Below, one piece after another: positions 32,230 to 40,833 of a stretch of 44,128 bases of DNA (within the stretch, counting starts at the first letter, position 1; each line of letters begins with the position of its first letter). The notes under the pieces were generated by a model. The model was not told the origin of the DNA. It searched no databases and saw nothing but the letters and a program-made list of their open reading frames with translations. Source of the stretch: Paenarthrobacter sp. PH39-S1 (GTDB lineage: Bacteria > Actinomycetota > Actinomycetes > Actinomycetales > Micrococcaceae); contig NZ_JASISR010000032.1 in NCBI RefSeq assembly GCF_030063245.1, positions 1-44,128 on the forward strand, written 5' to 3'. Position numbers and translations under genes: made by a program.

Positions 32230-33732
32230 GTGGAACAAGTCACCGCAGCCACCGTCAAGCAGGCCGGCAAGGTTGTTGCCGTCCATCTGGCGTACCAGTC
32301 GCGGGCTGACCAGCGCGGGCGCACCCCGGCCAAGCCGTCCTACTTCCTCAAGGCGTCGTCGTCACTGAGCCTGACCGGTTCCGAGATCGAGCGCCCCGCC
32401 GGTTGTGAACTCCTCGCCTATGAGGGCGAGATCGCCCTGGTGATCGGCACCGCCGCACGCCGCGTCAGCGTCGAGGACGCCTGGTCCCACGTCGGGTACA
32501 TCACCGCCAGCAATGATCTTGGCGTCTATGACCTCAAGTACGCGGACAAGGGATCCAACGTCCGCTCCAAGTCCGGGGACGGCTTCACCCCTTTCGGCCC
32601 CGGACTGATTCCGGCGGCCGACGTCGACCCGACCGCCCTGCGCGTGCGCACCTGGGTCAACGGCGACCCCGTCCAGGACGACACCACCGAGGGATTGATC
32701 TTCCCGTTCAGCCAGATCGTCGCGGACCTGTCCCAGCTCATGACGCTGGAACCGGGCGACGTCATCCTCACGGGCACCCCGGCCGGCTCCTCCGTCGCCG
32801 TGCCCGGCGACGTCATCGAGGTGGAAGTCAGCTCCCCCGCCCCGGGAGCGGGCACTGCAGAATCGAATACGGCAGAATTGAGCACCGGGCGGCTGCGCAC
32901 CGTCGTCGTGCAGGGGGAAACGCCATTCGCGGACTTCGGCAGCGGGCCCATGGCCACCGACGCCGACCGCGAGGACGCCTACGGCTCCGCAGAAGCCGCC
33001 GGCCTGACACCAAAGGGGCTCAGCGCCGAGCTCAAGCGAAAGCTCACCAGTGTCGGCACGGCCACGCTGAGCGCGCAGCTGCGCAAGCGCGGGTTGAACA
33101 ACGTCAGCATCGACGGGCTGAAGTCCACCCGCCCCGAGCTCCGAATCGCCGGCACCGCCCGCACCCTGCGCTATGTGCCCAACCGCGAGGACCTGTTCAA
33201 GGCGCACGGCGGCGGCTACAACGCCCAGAAGCGCATCATCAACACGCTCAACGACGGCGACGTGCTGGTCATGGAGGCCCGCGGCGAGCCCGGCACGGGC
33301 ACTGTGGGCGACATCCTGGCCCTGCGCGCCCAGATCAAGGGCGCCGCGGCCATCGTGACCGACGGCGGCGTCCGAGACGTTGCGGCTGTGGCCGCCCTGG
33401 ACATGCCGACCTTCTTTACCGGCGCCCACCCCGCGGTCCTGGGCCGCAAGCACATCCCCTGGGACACGGACCTGACCATCTCCTGCGGCGGTGCCACCGT
33501 CCAGCCCGGCGACATCATCGTCGGCGACGCTGACGGGGTGCTCGTCATCCCGCCGTCGTTGGCGGAAGAGGTGGCCGACGACGCCATCACCCAGGAGCAC
33601 GAGGAAATCTACATCGCCGAAATGGTCGCGGAAGGCAACAGCGTGGAGGGACTGTACCCGATGAACGCGGCCTGGAAGGCCAGGTTCGCCGAATGGGCCA
33701 CCACGCATCCGAACCCGGCGGCACAACCGTGA
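32230..33732 (+). CDS. Fusion of a fumarylacetoacetate hydrolase domain and an RraA-like domain
   Basis: A 500-residue two-domain protein. Residues about 1-215 form an FAH domain: the acidic CELLAYEGEIALVIG, the YITASNDLGVYDL block, KSGDGFTPFGPG and GDVILTGTPAG, as in HpaG/HpcE decarboxylase-isomerases. After a linker, residues about 285-490 form an RraA-like domain carrying D361-x20-R382-D383 (GTVGDI...GGVRD). This motif marks family members with pyruvate-aldolase or oxaloacetate-decarboxylase activity. HpcE of E. coli instead has two FAH domains. I infer that the protein performs the decarboxylation and isomerisation steps after HpaE. GTG at 32230 has AGGAGAG six bases upstream and lies beyond the operator-like sites. 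Confidence 0.85.
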   Translation: MEQVTAATVKQAGKVVAVHLAYQSRADQRGRTPAKPSYFLKASSSLSLTGSEIERPAGCELLAYEGEIALVIGTAARRVSVEDAWSHVGYITASNDLGVYDLKYADKGSNVRSKSGDGFTPFGPGLIPAADVDPTALRVRTWVNGDPVQDDTTEGLIFPFSQIVADLSQLMTLEPGDVILTGTPAGSSVAVPGDVIEVEVSSPAPGAGTAESNTAELSTGRLRTVVVQGETPFADFGSGPMATDADREDAYGSAEAAGLTPKGLSAELKRKLTSVGTATLSAQLRKRGLNNVSIDGLKSTRPELRIAGTARTLRYVPNREDLFKAHGGGYNAQKRIINTLNDGDVLVMEARGEPGTGTVGDILALRAQIKGAAAIVTDGGVRDVAAVAALDMPTFFTGAHPAVLGRKHIPWDTDLTISCGGATVQPGDIIVGDADGVLVIPPSLAEEVADDAITQEHEEIYIAEMVAEGNSVEGLYPMNAAWKARFAEWATTHPNPAAQP

Positions 33733-34463
33733 GCAGCACAACCGCGAGCAGCGAAACCGGCAGCAGTGAAACCGGCAGCAAGTCCGAGCGGGCCTACGCC
33801 GCCATCAAGGAAAAGATCCTCGGCGGTGAGTACACCCCCGGCTACCGGCTGGTACTGGCCAAGCTGGCCGATGACCTCGGTTTCTCCGTGGTGCCGGTGC
33901 GCGAGGCCATCCGCCGCTTGGAGGCCGAAAGCTTCGTCACCTTCGAGCGGAATGTCGGCGCCACGGTGGCCGGGATCGATCCCACCGAGTACCTGTACAC
34001 GATGCAGACCCTGAGTATCGTGGAGGGTGCCGCCACGGCACTGTCCGCTCCCCTGATCACCGGCTCCGACATCGCCAGGGCCCGGGCCGTCAACGCCGCG
34101 ATGCGCGAGTCGCTGGAACATTTTGACCCCATCCGCTTCACAGCGCTGAACCAGGAGTTCCACAGCGTCCTGTTTGAAAACTGCCCTAACCCGCACATCC
34201 TTGACCTGGTCCACCGCGGCTGGAACCGGCTGCAGGCCCTGCGTTCCTCCACGTTCGCCTACGTCCCGGGCCGGGCCAGCGAATCAGTGGCCGAGCACGA
34301 GGCGCTGCTGAAGCTGCTGGAGAGCGGGGCCAAGGCCGACGACGTCGAACGCGCCGCCCGCGCCCACCGCGCTGCCACCTTGGACGCCTACCTTGCCCGC
34401 AACGCCCGTGACCAGCCGGTGGCCCTATTTCATGAACACGCCCCGTTAGCCCCCTCTCACTAG
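33729..34463 (+). CDS. GntR-family regulator with FCD domain
   Basis: A 244-residue regulator. After a Ser/Thr-rich N-terminal tail, the winged helix occupies about 18-85 (AYAAIKEKILGGEYTPGYRL; LGFSVVPVREAIRRLEAESF). The helical FCD domain occupies about 100-230, with probable metal/ligand histidines in LNQEFHSVLFENC and SVAEHEALLKLL. The GTG start overlaps the preceding stop (GTGA), so it is translationally coupled to the FAH-RraA gene. It probably represses the operon and responds to a pathway intermediate, binding the palindromic sites at 32149 and perhaps 22329 (inference). Confidence 0.88.
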   Translation: MSSTTASSETGSSETGSKSERAYAAIKEKILGGEYTPGYRLVLAKLADDLGFSVVPVREAIRRLEAESFVTFERNVGATVAGIDPTEYLYTMQTLSIVEGAATALSAPLITGSDIARARAVNAAMRESLEHFDPIRFTALNQEFHSVLFENCPNPHILDLVHRGWNRLQALRSSTFAYVPGRASESVAEHEALLKLLESGAKADDVERAARAHRAATLDAYLARNARDQPVALFHEHAPLAPSH

Positions 34464-34492
34464 CACCACAACAGAAGAAAAGGACATCTTCA

Positions 34493-36013
34493 ATGGCTGA
34501 GCACTACCTCCCGGAGAACCTCCCCACCCACATCCAGCACTACATCGACGGCAAGAAAGTCGATTCCATCGGAGGGGCGACCTTCGACGTGCTGGATCCC
34601 GTCTCCAACACCAACTACGCAACGGCCGCCGCCGGCCAAAAAGAGGACATTGACCTCGCCGTGGCCGCCGCCACCAAGGCCTTCAACGAGGGCCCCTGGC
34701 CGCGCATGAAGCCACGCGAGCGGGCCCGCATCCTGAACAAGATCGCCGACGCCGTCGAGGCCCAGGAGGCGCGGCTCGCCGAGTTGGAAACCTTTGACTC
34801 CGGCCTGCCCATCACCCAGTCCCGCGGCCAGGCGCTGCGTGCCGCGGAGAACTTCCGCTTCTTCGCCGATTTGATCGTGGCCCAGTTCGACGACGCCATG
34901 AAGGTCCCCGGCGCCCAAATCAACTACGTCAACCGCAAGCCGATCGGCGTCGCCGGGCTCATCACGCCCTGGAACACGCCGTTCATGCTGGAATCCTGGA
35001 AGCTGGCCCCCGCGCTGGCCTCCGGCTGCACCGTGGTGCTCAAGCCCGCCGAGTTCACGCCACTGTCCGCGTCGCTGTGGGCCACGATCTTCGAGGATGC
35101 CGGCCTGCCGCACGGCGTGTTCAACCTGGTCAACGGCCTGGGCGAGGACGCCGGCGACGCGCTGGTCAAACACCCGGACGTGCCGCTGATTTCCTTCACC
35201 GGCGAGACCACCACGGGCCAGACCATCTTCCGAAACGCCGCCACCAACCTCAAGGGACTGTCCATGGAATTGGGCGGCAAGAGCCCCTGCGTTGTCTTCG
35301 CCGACGCCGACCTCGACGCCGCGATCGACTCCGCCCTGTTCGGCGTATTCTCCCTCAACGGCGAGCGCTGCACCGCCGGCTCCCGCATCCTGGTGGAGCG
35401 CGCCATTTACGACGAATTCTGCGAAAAGTACGCCGCCAGGGCCAAAAACATCGTGGTCGGCGACCCCCACGACTCCAAGACCGAAGTCGGTGCGCTGGTC
35501 CACCCGGAGCACTACAACAAAGTCATGTCCTACGTGGAAATCGGCAAGTCCGAGGGCCGCCTGCTCGCCGGCGGCGGCCGCCCCGAGGGCCTGGACACCG
35601 GCAACTATGTGGCCCCCACCGTCTTCGCCGATGTGAAGCCGGAGGCCCGGATCTTCCAGGAGGAAATCTTCGGCCCCGTTGTCGCCATCACCCCTTTTGA
35701 GAACGACGACGAGGCGCTGGCCTTGGCGAACGGCGTCAGGTACGGACTGGCCGCCTACATCTGGACGCAAAACCTCACCCGCGCCCACAACTTCGCCCAG
35801 AACGTCGAGGCCGGGATGGTGTGGCTGAACAGCCACAACGTCCGCGACTTGCGCACCCCGTTTGGCGGGGTCAAGGCGTCCGGTCTGGGCCACGAGGGCG
35901 GCTTCCGCTCCATCGACTTCTACACCGACCAGCAGGCCGTGCACATCACCCTCGGCACCGTCCACACCCCCAAATTCGGCAGCGTGGAAGCCGCCGCCAC
36001 GCTCGAGGGCTAG
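34493..36013 (+). CDS. hpaE: 5-carboxymethyl-2-hydroxymuconate semialdehyde dehydrogenase
   Basis: A 506-residue ALDH that oxidises the ring-cleavage product of homoprotocatechuate to 5-carboxymethyl-2-hydroxymuconate with NAD. Nucleophile C293 (NGERCTAGSRILVER) and base E259 (LSMELGGKSPCVVF) are present, with GVAGLITPWNTPFMLESWKL and the C-terminal RTPFGGVKASGLGHEGG typical of HpaE. Its immediate neighbours are hpaD, hpaH and hpaI, which makes the assignment firm. AAAGGA lies upstream of the ATG at 34493. Confidence 0.93.
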   Translation: MAEHYLPENLPTHIQHYIDGKKVDSIGGATFDVLDPVSNTNYATAAAGQKEDIDLAVAAATKAFNEGPWPRMKPRERARILNKIADAVEAQEARLAELETFDSGLPITQSRGQALRAAENFRFFADLIVAQFDDAMKVPGAQINYVNRKPIGVAGLITPWNTPFMLESWKLAPALASGCTVVLKPAEFTPLSASLWATIFEDAGLPHGVFNLVNGLGEDAGDALVKHPDVPLISFTGETTTGQTIFRNAATNLKGLSMELGGKSPCVVFADADLDAAIDSALFGVFSLNGERCTAGSRILVERAIYDEFCEKYAARAKNIVVGDPHDSKTEVGALVHPEHYNKVMSYVEIGKSEGRLLAGGGRPEGLDTGNYVAPTVFADVKPEARIFQEEIFGPVVAITPFENDDEALALANGVRYGLAAYIWTQNLTRAHNFAQNVEAGMVWLNSHNVRDLRTPFGGVKASGLGHEGGFRSIDFYTDQQAVHITLGTVHTPKFGSVEAAATLEG

Positions 36014-36056
36014 TCCGGCTTCCCCTCCCCTACTTACTCAAAGAAGAGAGAACCCC

Positions 36057-37130
36057 ATGACCGACTTCATCACCACCCCCACCATCCCGGCCCCGGACAT
36101 CGTCCGCTGCGCCTACATGGAAATGGTGGTCACCAACCTGGCCAGGTCCCGCGAGTTCTACGTGGACGTACTGGGCCTACATGTCACCGAAGAGGACGAG
36201 AACACCGTCTACCTGCGCTCGCTGGAGGAGTTCATCCACCACAACCTCGTGCTGCGCCAGGGCCCTGTCGCAGCGATCGCCGTCGCCGCATTCCGCGTCA
36301 AGTCCCCGGTGGAAGTGGACGCCGCCGAGGCCTACTACAAGGAGCTGGGCTGCCGCACCGAGCGTCGCAAGGACGGCTTCGTCAAGGGCATCGGCGACGC
36401 TGTCCGCGTGGAGGACCCGCTGGGCTTCCCCTACGAATTCTTCTATGAGACCACCCACGTGGAACGCCTGACCCAGCGCTACGACCTCTACAACGCCGGC
36501 GAGCTGGTCCGACTGGACCACTTCAACCAGGTCACCACTGACGTGCCGAAGGGCCGCAAGTACCTGGAAGACCTGGGCTTCCGCGTCTCGGAGGACATCA
36601 AGGACTCCGACGGCGTCAGCTACGCGGTGTGGATGCACCGAAAGCAGACCGTGCACGACACGGCGCTGACCGGCGGCGACGGCCCCCGCATGCACCACAT
36701 CGCCTTCGCCACCCACGAGAAGCACAACATCATCCAGATCTGCGACAAGATGGGTGCCCTGCGCATCTCCGACCGGATCGAGCGCGGCCCCGGGCGGCAC
36801 GGCGTCTCCAACGCCTTCTACCTGTACATCCTTGACCCGGACGACCACCGGGTGGAGATCTACACGCAGGACTACTACACCGGAGATCCGGACAACCCCA
36901 CGGTCACCTGGGACGTCCACGACAACCAGCGCCGCGACTGGTGGGGCAACCCCGTGGTCCCTTCCTGGTACACCGAGGCCTCCCTGGTCCTGGACCTGGA
37001 CGGTAATCCGCAGCCCGTCATCAAGCGCACCGACGCGTCGGAGATGGCCGTCACAGTCGGTGCCGACGGCTTCTCCTACACCCGGGAACCGGGCGAGGAA
37101 CGCGGCTTCAAGATGGGCAACCAGCTCTAA
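36057..37130 (+). CDS. hpaD: 3,4-dihydroxyphenylacetate (homoprotocatechuate) 2,3-dioxygenase
   Basis: A 357-residue extradiol dioxygenase of the VOC type that opens the homoprotocatechuate ring next to the hydroxyls. Metal ligands H155 (LDHFNQVT), H214 (RMHHIAFATH) and E267 (HRVEIYTQDYY), and second-sphere H200, H248 and Y257, occupy the same residue numbers as in the characterised Brevibacterium fuscum enzyme. The sequence closely resembles both that Fe enzyme and the Mn-dependent MndD of Arthrobacter; the metal cannot be decided from sequence. ATG at 36057 follows AGAGAG. Confidence 0.95.
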   Translation: MTDFITTPTIPAPDIVRCAYMEMVVTNLARSREFYVDVLGLHVTEEDENTVYLRSLEEFIHHNLVLRQGPVAAIAVAAFRVKSPVEVDAAEAYYKELGCRTERRKDGFVKGIGDAVRVEDPLGFPYEFFYETTHVERLTQRYDLYNAGELVRLDHFNQVTTDVPKGRKYLEDLGFRVSEDIKDSDGVSYAVWMHRKQTVHDTALTGGDGPRMHHIAFATHEKHNIIQICDKMGALRISDRIERGPGRHGVSNAFYLYILDPDDHRVEIYTQDYYTGDPDNPTVTWDVHDNQRRDWWGNPVVPSWYTEASLVLDLDGNPQPVIKRTDASEMAVTVGADGFSYTREPGEERGFKMGNQL

Positions 37131-37142
37131 GGGAGACAGAAC

Positions 37143-37928
37143 ATGCTTGATGATGACACCATTGCGCGCATTGCCGACGAGCTGGTGGAGGCCGGCCGGA
37201 GCCGTGTTCCGGTGCCCCGGCTGACGCAGCGGTACCCGGAGATGACGGTGGAGGACTCCTACCGTGTGCAGAACTTGTGGCGGCAGCGCGGCGAGACTGC
37301 CGGACGGGTGCTCGGCGGGCACAAAATCGGCCTGACGTCCAAGGCCATGCAATACGCCACGGGCATCACGGAGCCGGACTACGGGATCATCTTCAAGGAC
37401 ATGATCCTGGAGAACGGCTGCACGGTTCAGTGGGACCAGTACTCGCACCCCCGCATTGAGGTGGAGCTGGCGTTTCTACTCAAGAATGACGTCAGCGGCC
37501 CGGACGCTTCCATTTTCGATGTCCTCCGGGCCACCGAGTACGTGGTGCCCGCCCTGGAGATCCTCGATTCCCGGATCGAAATGGAGGGCCGAACCATCGT
37601 GGACACCATCAGCGACAACGCCGCCATGGGCGCCATGGTGGTGGGCGGGACCCCGGTGAAGCCCGACGACGTCGACCTCCGCTGGGTCTCCGCCATCCTG
37701 TACAAGAACCAGACCGTGGAAGAAACCGGGGTGGCGGCCGGCGTGCTCAACCACCCGGCGTCGGGCGTGTCCTGGCTGGCGAACAAGATCGCCCCGCACG
37801 GTGACGTGCTCAAGGCCGGGGAGCTCATCCTCGCCGGCTCCTTCACCCGCCCCATGTGGGTCCATGCCGGGGACACCGTCTTCGCCGACTACGGAAAGCT
37901 GGGCACCATCACATGCCGCTTCGAATAA
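37143..37928 (+). CDS. hpaH: 2-oxo-hept-4-ene-1,7-dioate hydratase
   Basis: A 261-residue member of the FAH-like hydratase family (MhpD/HpaH). It adds water to 2-oxo-hept-4-ene-1,7-dioate, giving the substrate of HpaI. Recognisable parts are GRVLGGHKIGLTSKAMQ, EPDYGIIFKDMILENG, HPRIEVELAFLLKND with metal-binding acids, and PALEILDSRIEMEGRTIVDT. ATG at 37143 follows GGGAGA and lies 12 bp after hpaD; the 3' end overlaps hpaI by 16 bp. Confidence 0.93.
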   Translation: MLDDDTIARIADELVEAGRSRVPVPRLTQRYPEMTVEDSYRVQNLWRQRGETAGRVLGGHKIGLTSKAMQYATGITEPDYGIIFKDMILENGCTVQWDQYSHPRIEVELAFLLKNDVSGPDASIFDVLRATEYVVPALEILDSRIEMEGRTIVDTISDNAAMGAMVVGGTPVKPDDVDLRWVSAILYKNQTVEETGVAAGVLNHPASGVSWLANKIAPHGDVLKAGELILAGSFTRPMWVHAGDTVFADYGKLGTITCRFE

Positions 37929-38722
37929 AGCCCGCTCCGTCGTTCAAGGACGCGCTGGCCGCCGCGGACCGCCCGCTGGCCGGCATGTGGGTGTGTTCCG
38001 GCAGCCCGCTGGTCGCGGAAGTCTGCGCCGGGGCCGGGCTGGACTGGCTGCTGATCGACGCGGAGCACAGCCCCAACGGCCTTGAATCCATCCTGGCCCA
38101 GCTGCAGGCCGTGAACGGCTACCCGGTCACGGCCGTGGTGCGCCCGCCGGTCAACGACGCCGTGGTGATCAAGCAGTACCTGGACCTGGGCGCGCAGTCG
38201 CTGCTGATCCCCATGGTCCACACGGCCGACGACGCTGCTGCCGCGGTGGCCGCCGCCCGCTACCCGCCGCACGGCGTCCGCGGCGTCGGTTCCGCCCTGG
38301 CCCGGTCCGCGCGGTGGAACCGCATCCCGGACTACCTTGCAACGGCAGCGGAAACCATCACCCTGATGGTGCAGATCGAATCCACCCAGGCCGTGGAAAA
38401 CGCGGCCCGGATCGTGGCCACAGACGGGATCGACGCCGTGTTCATCGGGCCGTCGGACCTGGCCGCATCCATGGGCGTGCTGGGACAGCAGGAACATCCC
38501 GACGTCGTCGCCGCCGTCGAACACTGCATCAAGGTGGCCAAGGCGGCCGGCAAGCCGGTGGGGGTGAACGCCTTCGCCCAGGAAACCGCCCACCGCTACC
38601 TCGATGCAGGCGTGGACTTCATTCTGGTCGGCGCCGATGTCGCCCTGCTGGCGCGGGGCAGCGAAGCCCTTGCCAACACGTACGTCCCGGCGTCCGACGC
38701 CGGGCCAACCACCAGCTACTAA
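37913..38722 (+). CDS. hpaI: 4-hydroxy-2-oxoheptanedioate aldolase
   Basis: A class II pyruvate aldolase of 269 residues that splits 4-hydroxy-2-oxoheptanedioate into pyruvate and succinate semialdehyde. Family motifs are AGLDWLLIDAEHSPNGLESI, with the catalytic histidine in AEH, the metal ligand glutamate in MVQIESTQAVENA, and DAVFIGPSDLAASMG. The ATG at 37913 lies within the last codons of hpaH (16-bp overlap), showing translational coupling. Confidence 0.94.
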   Translation: MPLRIKPAPSFKDALAAADRPLAGMWVCSGSPLVAEVCAGAGLDWLLIDAEHSPNGLESILAQLQAVNGYPVTAVVRPPVNDAVVIKQYLDLGAQSLLIPMVHTADDAAAAVAAARYPPHGVRGVGSALARSARWNRIPDYLATAAETITLMVQIESTQAVENAARIVATDGIDAVFIGPSDLAASMGVLGQQEHPDVVAAVEHCIKVAKAAGKPVGVNAFAQETAHRYLDAGVDFILVGADVALLARGSEALANTYVPASDAGPTTSY

Positions 38723-38744
38723 TCCCCACCTCCTCCCACGTTAA

Positions 38745-38760
38745 CAGCGCTAGAGCGCTG
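38745..38760. promoter_or_regulatory. 16-bp palindrome between hpaI and the GabD-like gene
   Basis: CAGCGCT-AG-AGCGCTG is a perfect palindrome located 23 bp after hpaI and 70 bp before the dehydrogenase start. It could be an operator for a separate promoter or a small processing hairpin. No matching copy was noticed elsewhere in the window. Confidence 0.35.
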
Positions 38761-38829
38761 AACACGCGGGGCCCTCGGAGCTGTGGGCCCACCCACGCCA
38801 TCCCACAGACTTTTTCAAGGAGCACATTC

Positions 38830-40308
38830 ATGACCATCACAGTTGACCGCGAAGCGAACCTGCTTGCTTCCGTCCCCACCGGGCTGCTCATCAACGGACA
38901 ATGGCGCCAGGCCTCCGGCGGCAAGACGCTGGACGTCCACGACCCCGCCACCGGCAAGGTGCTGGCGTCCATCGCGGACGGCACCGGCGAGGACGCCCTG
39001 GCGGCGCTGGACGCGGCATCCGCAGCACAGGCCGGCTGGGCCCGGACGGCACCGCGGGTGCGCGCCGAAATCCTGCGCAAGGCGTTCGAGCTCATCACGG
39101 CACGGACCGAGGACTTCGCCCTGCTGATGACGCTGGAAATGGGCAAGCCGCTGGCGGAGGCCCGCGGCGAGGTGGCCTACGGTGCCGAGTTCCTGCGTTG
39201 GTATTCGGAGGAGGCCGTGCGCGACTATGGCCGCTATGTGACCTCGCCGGAAGGCAAAAACAAGATCCTGGTCCAGCACAAGCCGGTGGGCCCGTGCCTG
39301 TTGATCACGCCGTGGAACTTCCCGCTGGCCATGGCCACGCGCAAGGTGGGTCCGGCCGTAGCCGCGGGCTGCACCATGGTGCTCAAGCCCGCGAAGCTGA
39401 CCCCGTTGACCGCGCAGCTGTTCGCCCTGGTCATGCAGGAAGCCGGCCTGCCCGACGGCGTCCTAAACGTCGTCTCCAGCTCCAGCGCCTCCTCCATCTC
39501 CGGGCCGCTGCTGAAGGATTCGCGGCTGCGCAAAATATCCTTCACCGGTTCCACCGCGGTGGGTAAGCAACTGATGGCCGCCGCCACCGAAAACGTGCTG
39601 CGCACGTCGATGGAACTCGGCGGCAACGCCCCGTTCATTGTCTTCGGCGACGCGGACCTGGACGACGCCGTTGACGGCGCCATGGCCGCCAAGATGCGCA
39701 ACATGGGCGAGGCCTGCACGGCCGCCAACCGCTTCCTCGTCCACACGTCGGTGGCCGAAGAGTTCACGGCGAAGCTGGCCGGGCGCATCGGAGCCCTGAC
39801 CGTTGGTCGCGGCACCGAGGCCGGTACTGACGTCGGTCCCATGATCGAGGAAAAGGCACGGACCGGCATCCACGCCCTGGTCACCGAGGCCGTGGCCGCA
39901 GGTGCCACGGTCCTGGCGGGGGGCAGCGCCGTGGATGGTGACGGCTACTTCTACCGGCCCACGGTGCTGGGCAATGTGCCCAACGACGCAGCGATCCTCC
40001 AGCAGGAAATCTTCGGCCCCGTGGCCCCCGTGACAACGTTCACGGACGAGGACGACGCCATCCGCATCGCGAACTCGACCGAATACGGCCTGGCCGCCTA
40101 CCTGTACACCAAGGACTTCTCCCGGCTGCTGCGCGTGAGCGAACAGCTGGAATTCGGCATGGTCGGCTTCAACGCCGGCGTCATCTCCAACGCGGCCGCC
40201 CCCTTCGGCGGGGTCAAGCACTCCGGCCTGGGCCGTGAAGGCGGCTCCGAGGGTATTGCCGAATATACCGCAACCCAATATATCGGCATTGCGGATCCGT
40301 ACGCGTAA
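38830..40308 (+). CDS. gabD: Succinate-semialdehyde dehydrogenase
   Basis: A 492-residue ALDH of the GabD type. C296 (MGEACTAANRFLVH) is the nucleophile and E262 (SMELGGNAPFIVF) the base. The N-terminal GLLINGQWRQASGGKTLDVH and LLMTLEMGKPLAEARGEV with EFLRWYSEEAVRDYG are characteristic of the succinate-semialdehyde group. It would convert the succinate semialdehyde from HpaI into succinate, closing the pathway. A 107-bp gap with a palindrome precedes it, so it may have its own promoter. AAGGAG supports the ATG. Confidence 0.92.
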   Translation: MTITVDREANLLASVPTGLLINGQWRQASGGKTLDVHDPATGKVLASIADGTGEDALAALDAASAAQAGWARTAPRVRAEILRKAFELITARTEDFALLMTLEMGKPLAEARGEVAYGAEFLRWYSEEAVRDYGRYVTSPEGKNKILVQHKPVGPCLLITPWNFPLAMATRKVGPAVAAGCTMVLKPAKLTPLTAQLFALVMQEAGLPDGVLNVVSSSSASSISGPLLKDSRLRKISFTGSTAVGKQLMAAATENVLRTSMELGGNAPFIVFGDADLDDAVDGAMAAKMRNMGEACTAANRFLVHTSVAEEFTAKLAGRIGALTVGRGTEAGTDVGPMIEEKARTGIHALVTEAVAAGATVLAGGSAVDGDGYFYRPTVLGNVPNDAAILQQEIFGPVAPVTTFTDEDDAIRIANSTEYGLAAYLYTKDFSRLLRVSEQLEFGMVGFNAGVISNAAAPFGGVKHSGLGREGGSEGIAEYTATQYIGIADPYA

Positions 40309-40422
40309 GCCATGAAGGCAGCCGCAAGGCTGCGGAACGCGCCCCCGCGTTACTGCTCGGGCCGCCGCGCGGTAGCGTTAAAGGACAGGCGGCCCGGCGG
40401 TTCCGGGCCCGGAAGGAGCATC

Positions 40423-40713
40423 GTGTCCATCGTTGTCATTAACGCACTCAAGGTCCCCGTCGAGGCCGGGTCCGAGCTGGAAGCGCGCTTCGCTGCCCGC
40501 AAGCACTCGGTGGACGGTTCCCCGGGCTTCGAGGGGTTCCAGCTCCTGCGCCCGGTCGCCGGGGAGGACCGTTACTTCGTCTACACGCAGTGGGCCACCC
40601 GGGCAGACTTTGAGAACTGGCGGGCCCAGCGGCCCGGCCACGACAACTCCGCGCAGGCCCCGGTGGCCAGCGGCATGGACCTGCTCGAGTTCGAGGTTGT
40701 GGACCTGGGGTAA
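40423..40713 (+). CDS. MhuD-like haem-degrading monooxygenase (ABM fold)
   Basis: A small antibiotic-biosynthesis-monooxygenase-fold protein of 96 residues. From memory it aligns closely with mycobacterial MhuD: N7 (SIVVINALKVP), R26 (ARFAARKHSV), W66 (ADFENW) and a haem-ligand histidine H73, equivalent to MhuD H75 after a two-residue deletion. PGFEGFQLLRP, GEDRYFVYTQW and LLEFEV are also shared. MhuD cleaves haem without releasing CO. The GTG start has GGAAGGAG five bases upstream. Its place after the aromatic genes is unexpected. A quinol-monooxygenase role is a less likely alternative. Confidence 0.75.
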   Translation: MSIVVINALKVPVEAGSELEARFAARKHSVDGSPGFEGFQLLRPVAGEDRYFVYTQWATRADFENWRAQRPGHDNSAQAPVASGMDLLEFEVVDLG

Positions 40714-40735
40714 GCAAGGCACGCAGTTGGCAGCA

Positions 40736-40800
40736 AACGGGCCCCGCAGTGAAATCGCTGCGGGGCCCGTTAGTGCCCGCGCGGATATGCCGCGGGCACT
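40736..40800. terminator. Two tandem hairpins between convergent genes
   Basis: AACGGGCCCCGCAG/CTGCGGGGCCCGTT (40736-40749 and 40758-40771) is a perfect 14-bp stem. AGTGCCCGCG/CGCGGGCACT (40772-40781 and 40791-40800) is a perfect 10-bp stem directly after it. They separate the MhuD-like gene from the convergent monooxygenase gene and probably stop transcription from both sides. Confidence 0.75.
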
Positions 40801-40833
40801 ACGTCGGGTGATCCGTAGGTGGCCGGGCTTGGG

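Noticed and set aside
32362-33741. 459-codon minus-strand frame opposite the FAH-RraA gene
   Set aside because: Shadow of a conserved two-domain gene; no motif or start signal.
34490-35965. 491-codon minus-strand frame opposite hpaE
   Set aside because: A high-GC shadow of a clearly conserved ALDH gene; the translation has no recognisable domain.
36177-37448. 423-codon minus-strand frame opposite hpaD
   Set aside because: The plus strand encodes a dioxygenase with all catalytic residues in place; the antisense frame shows only compositional bias.
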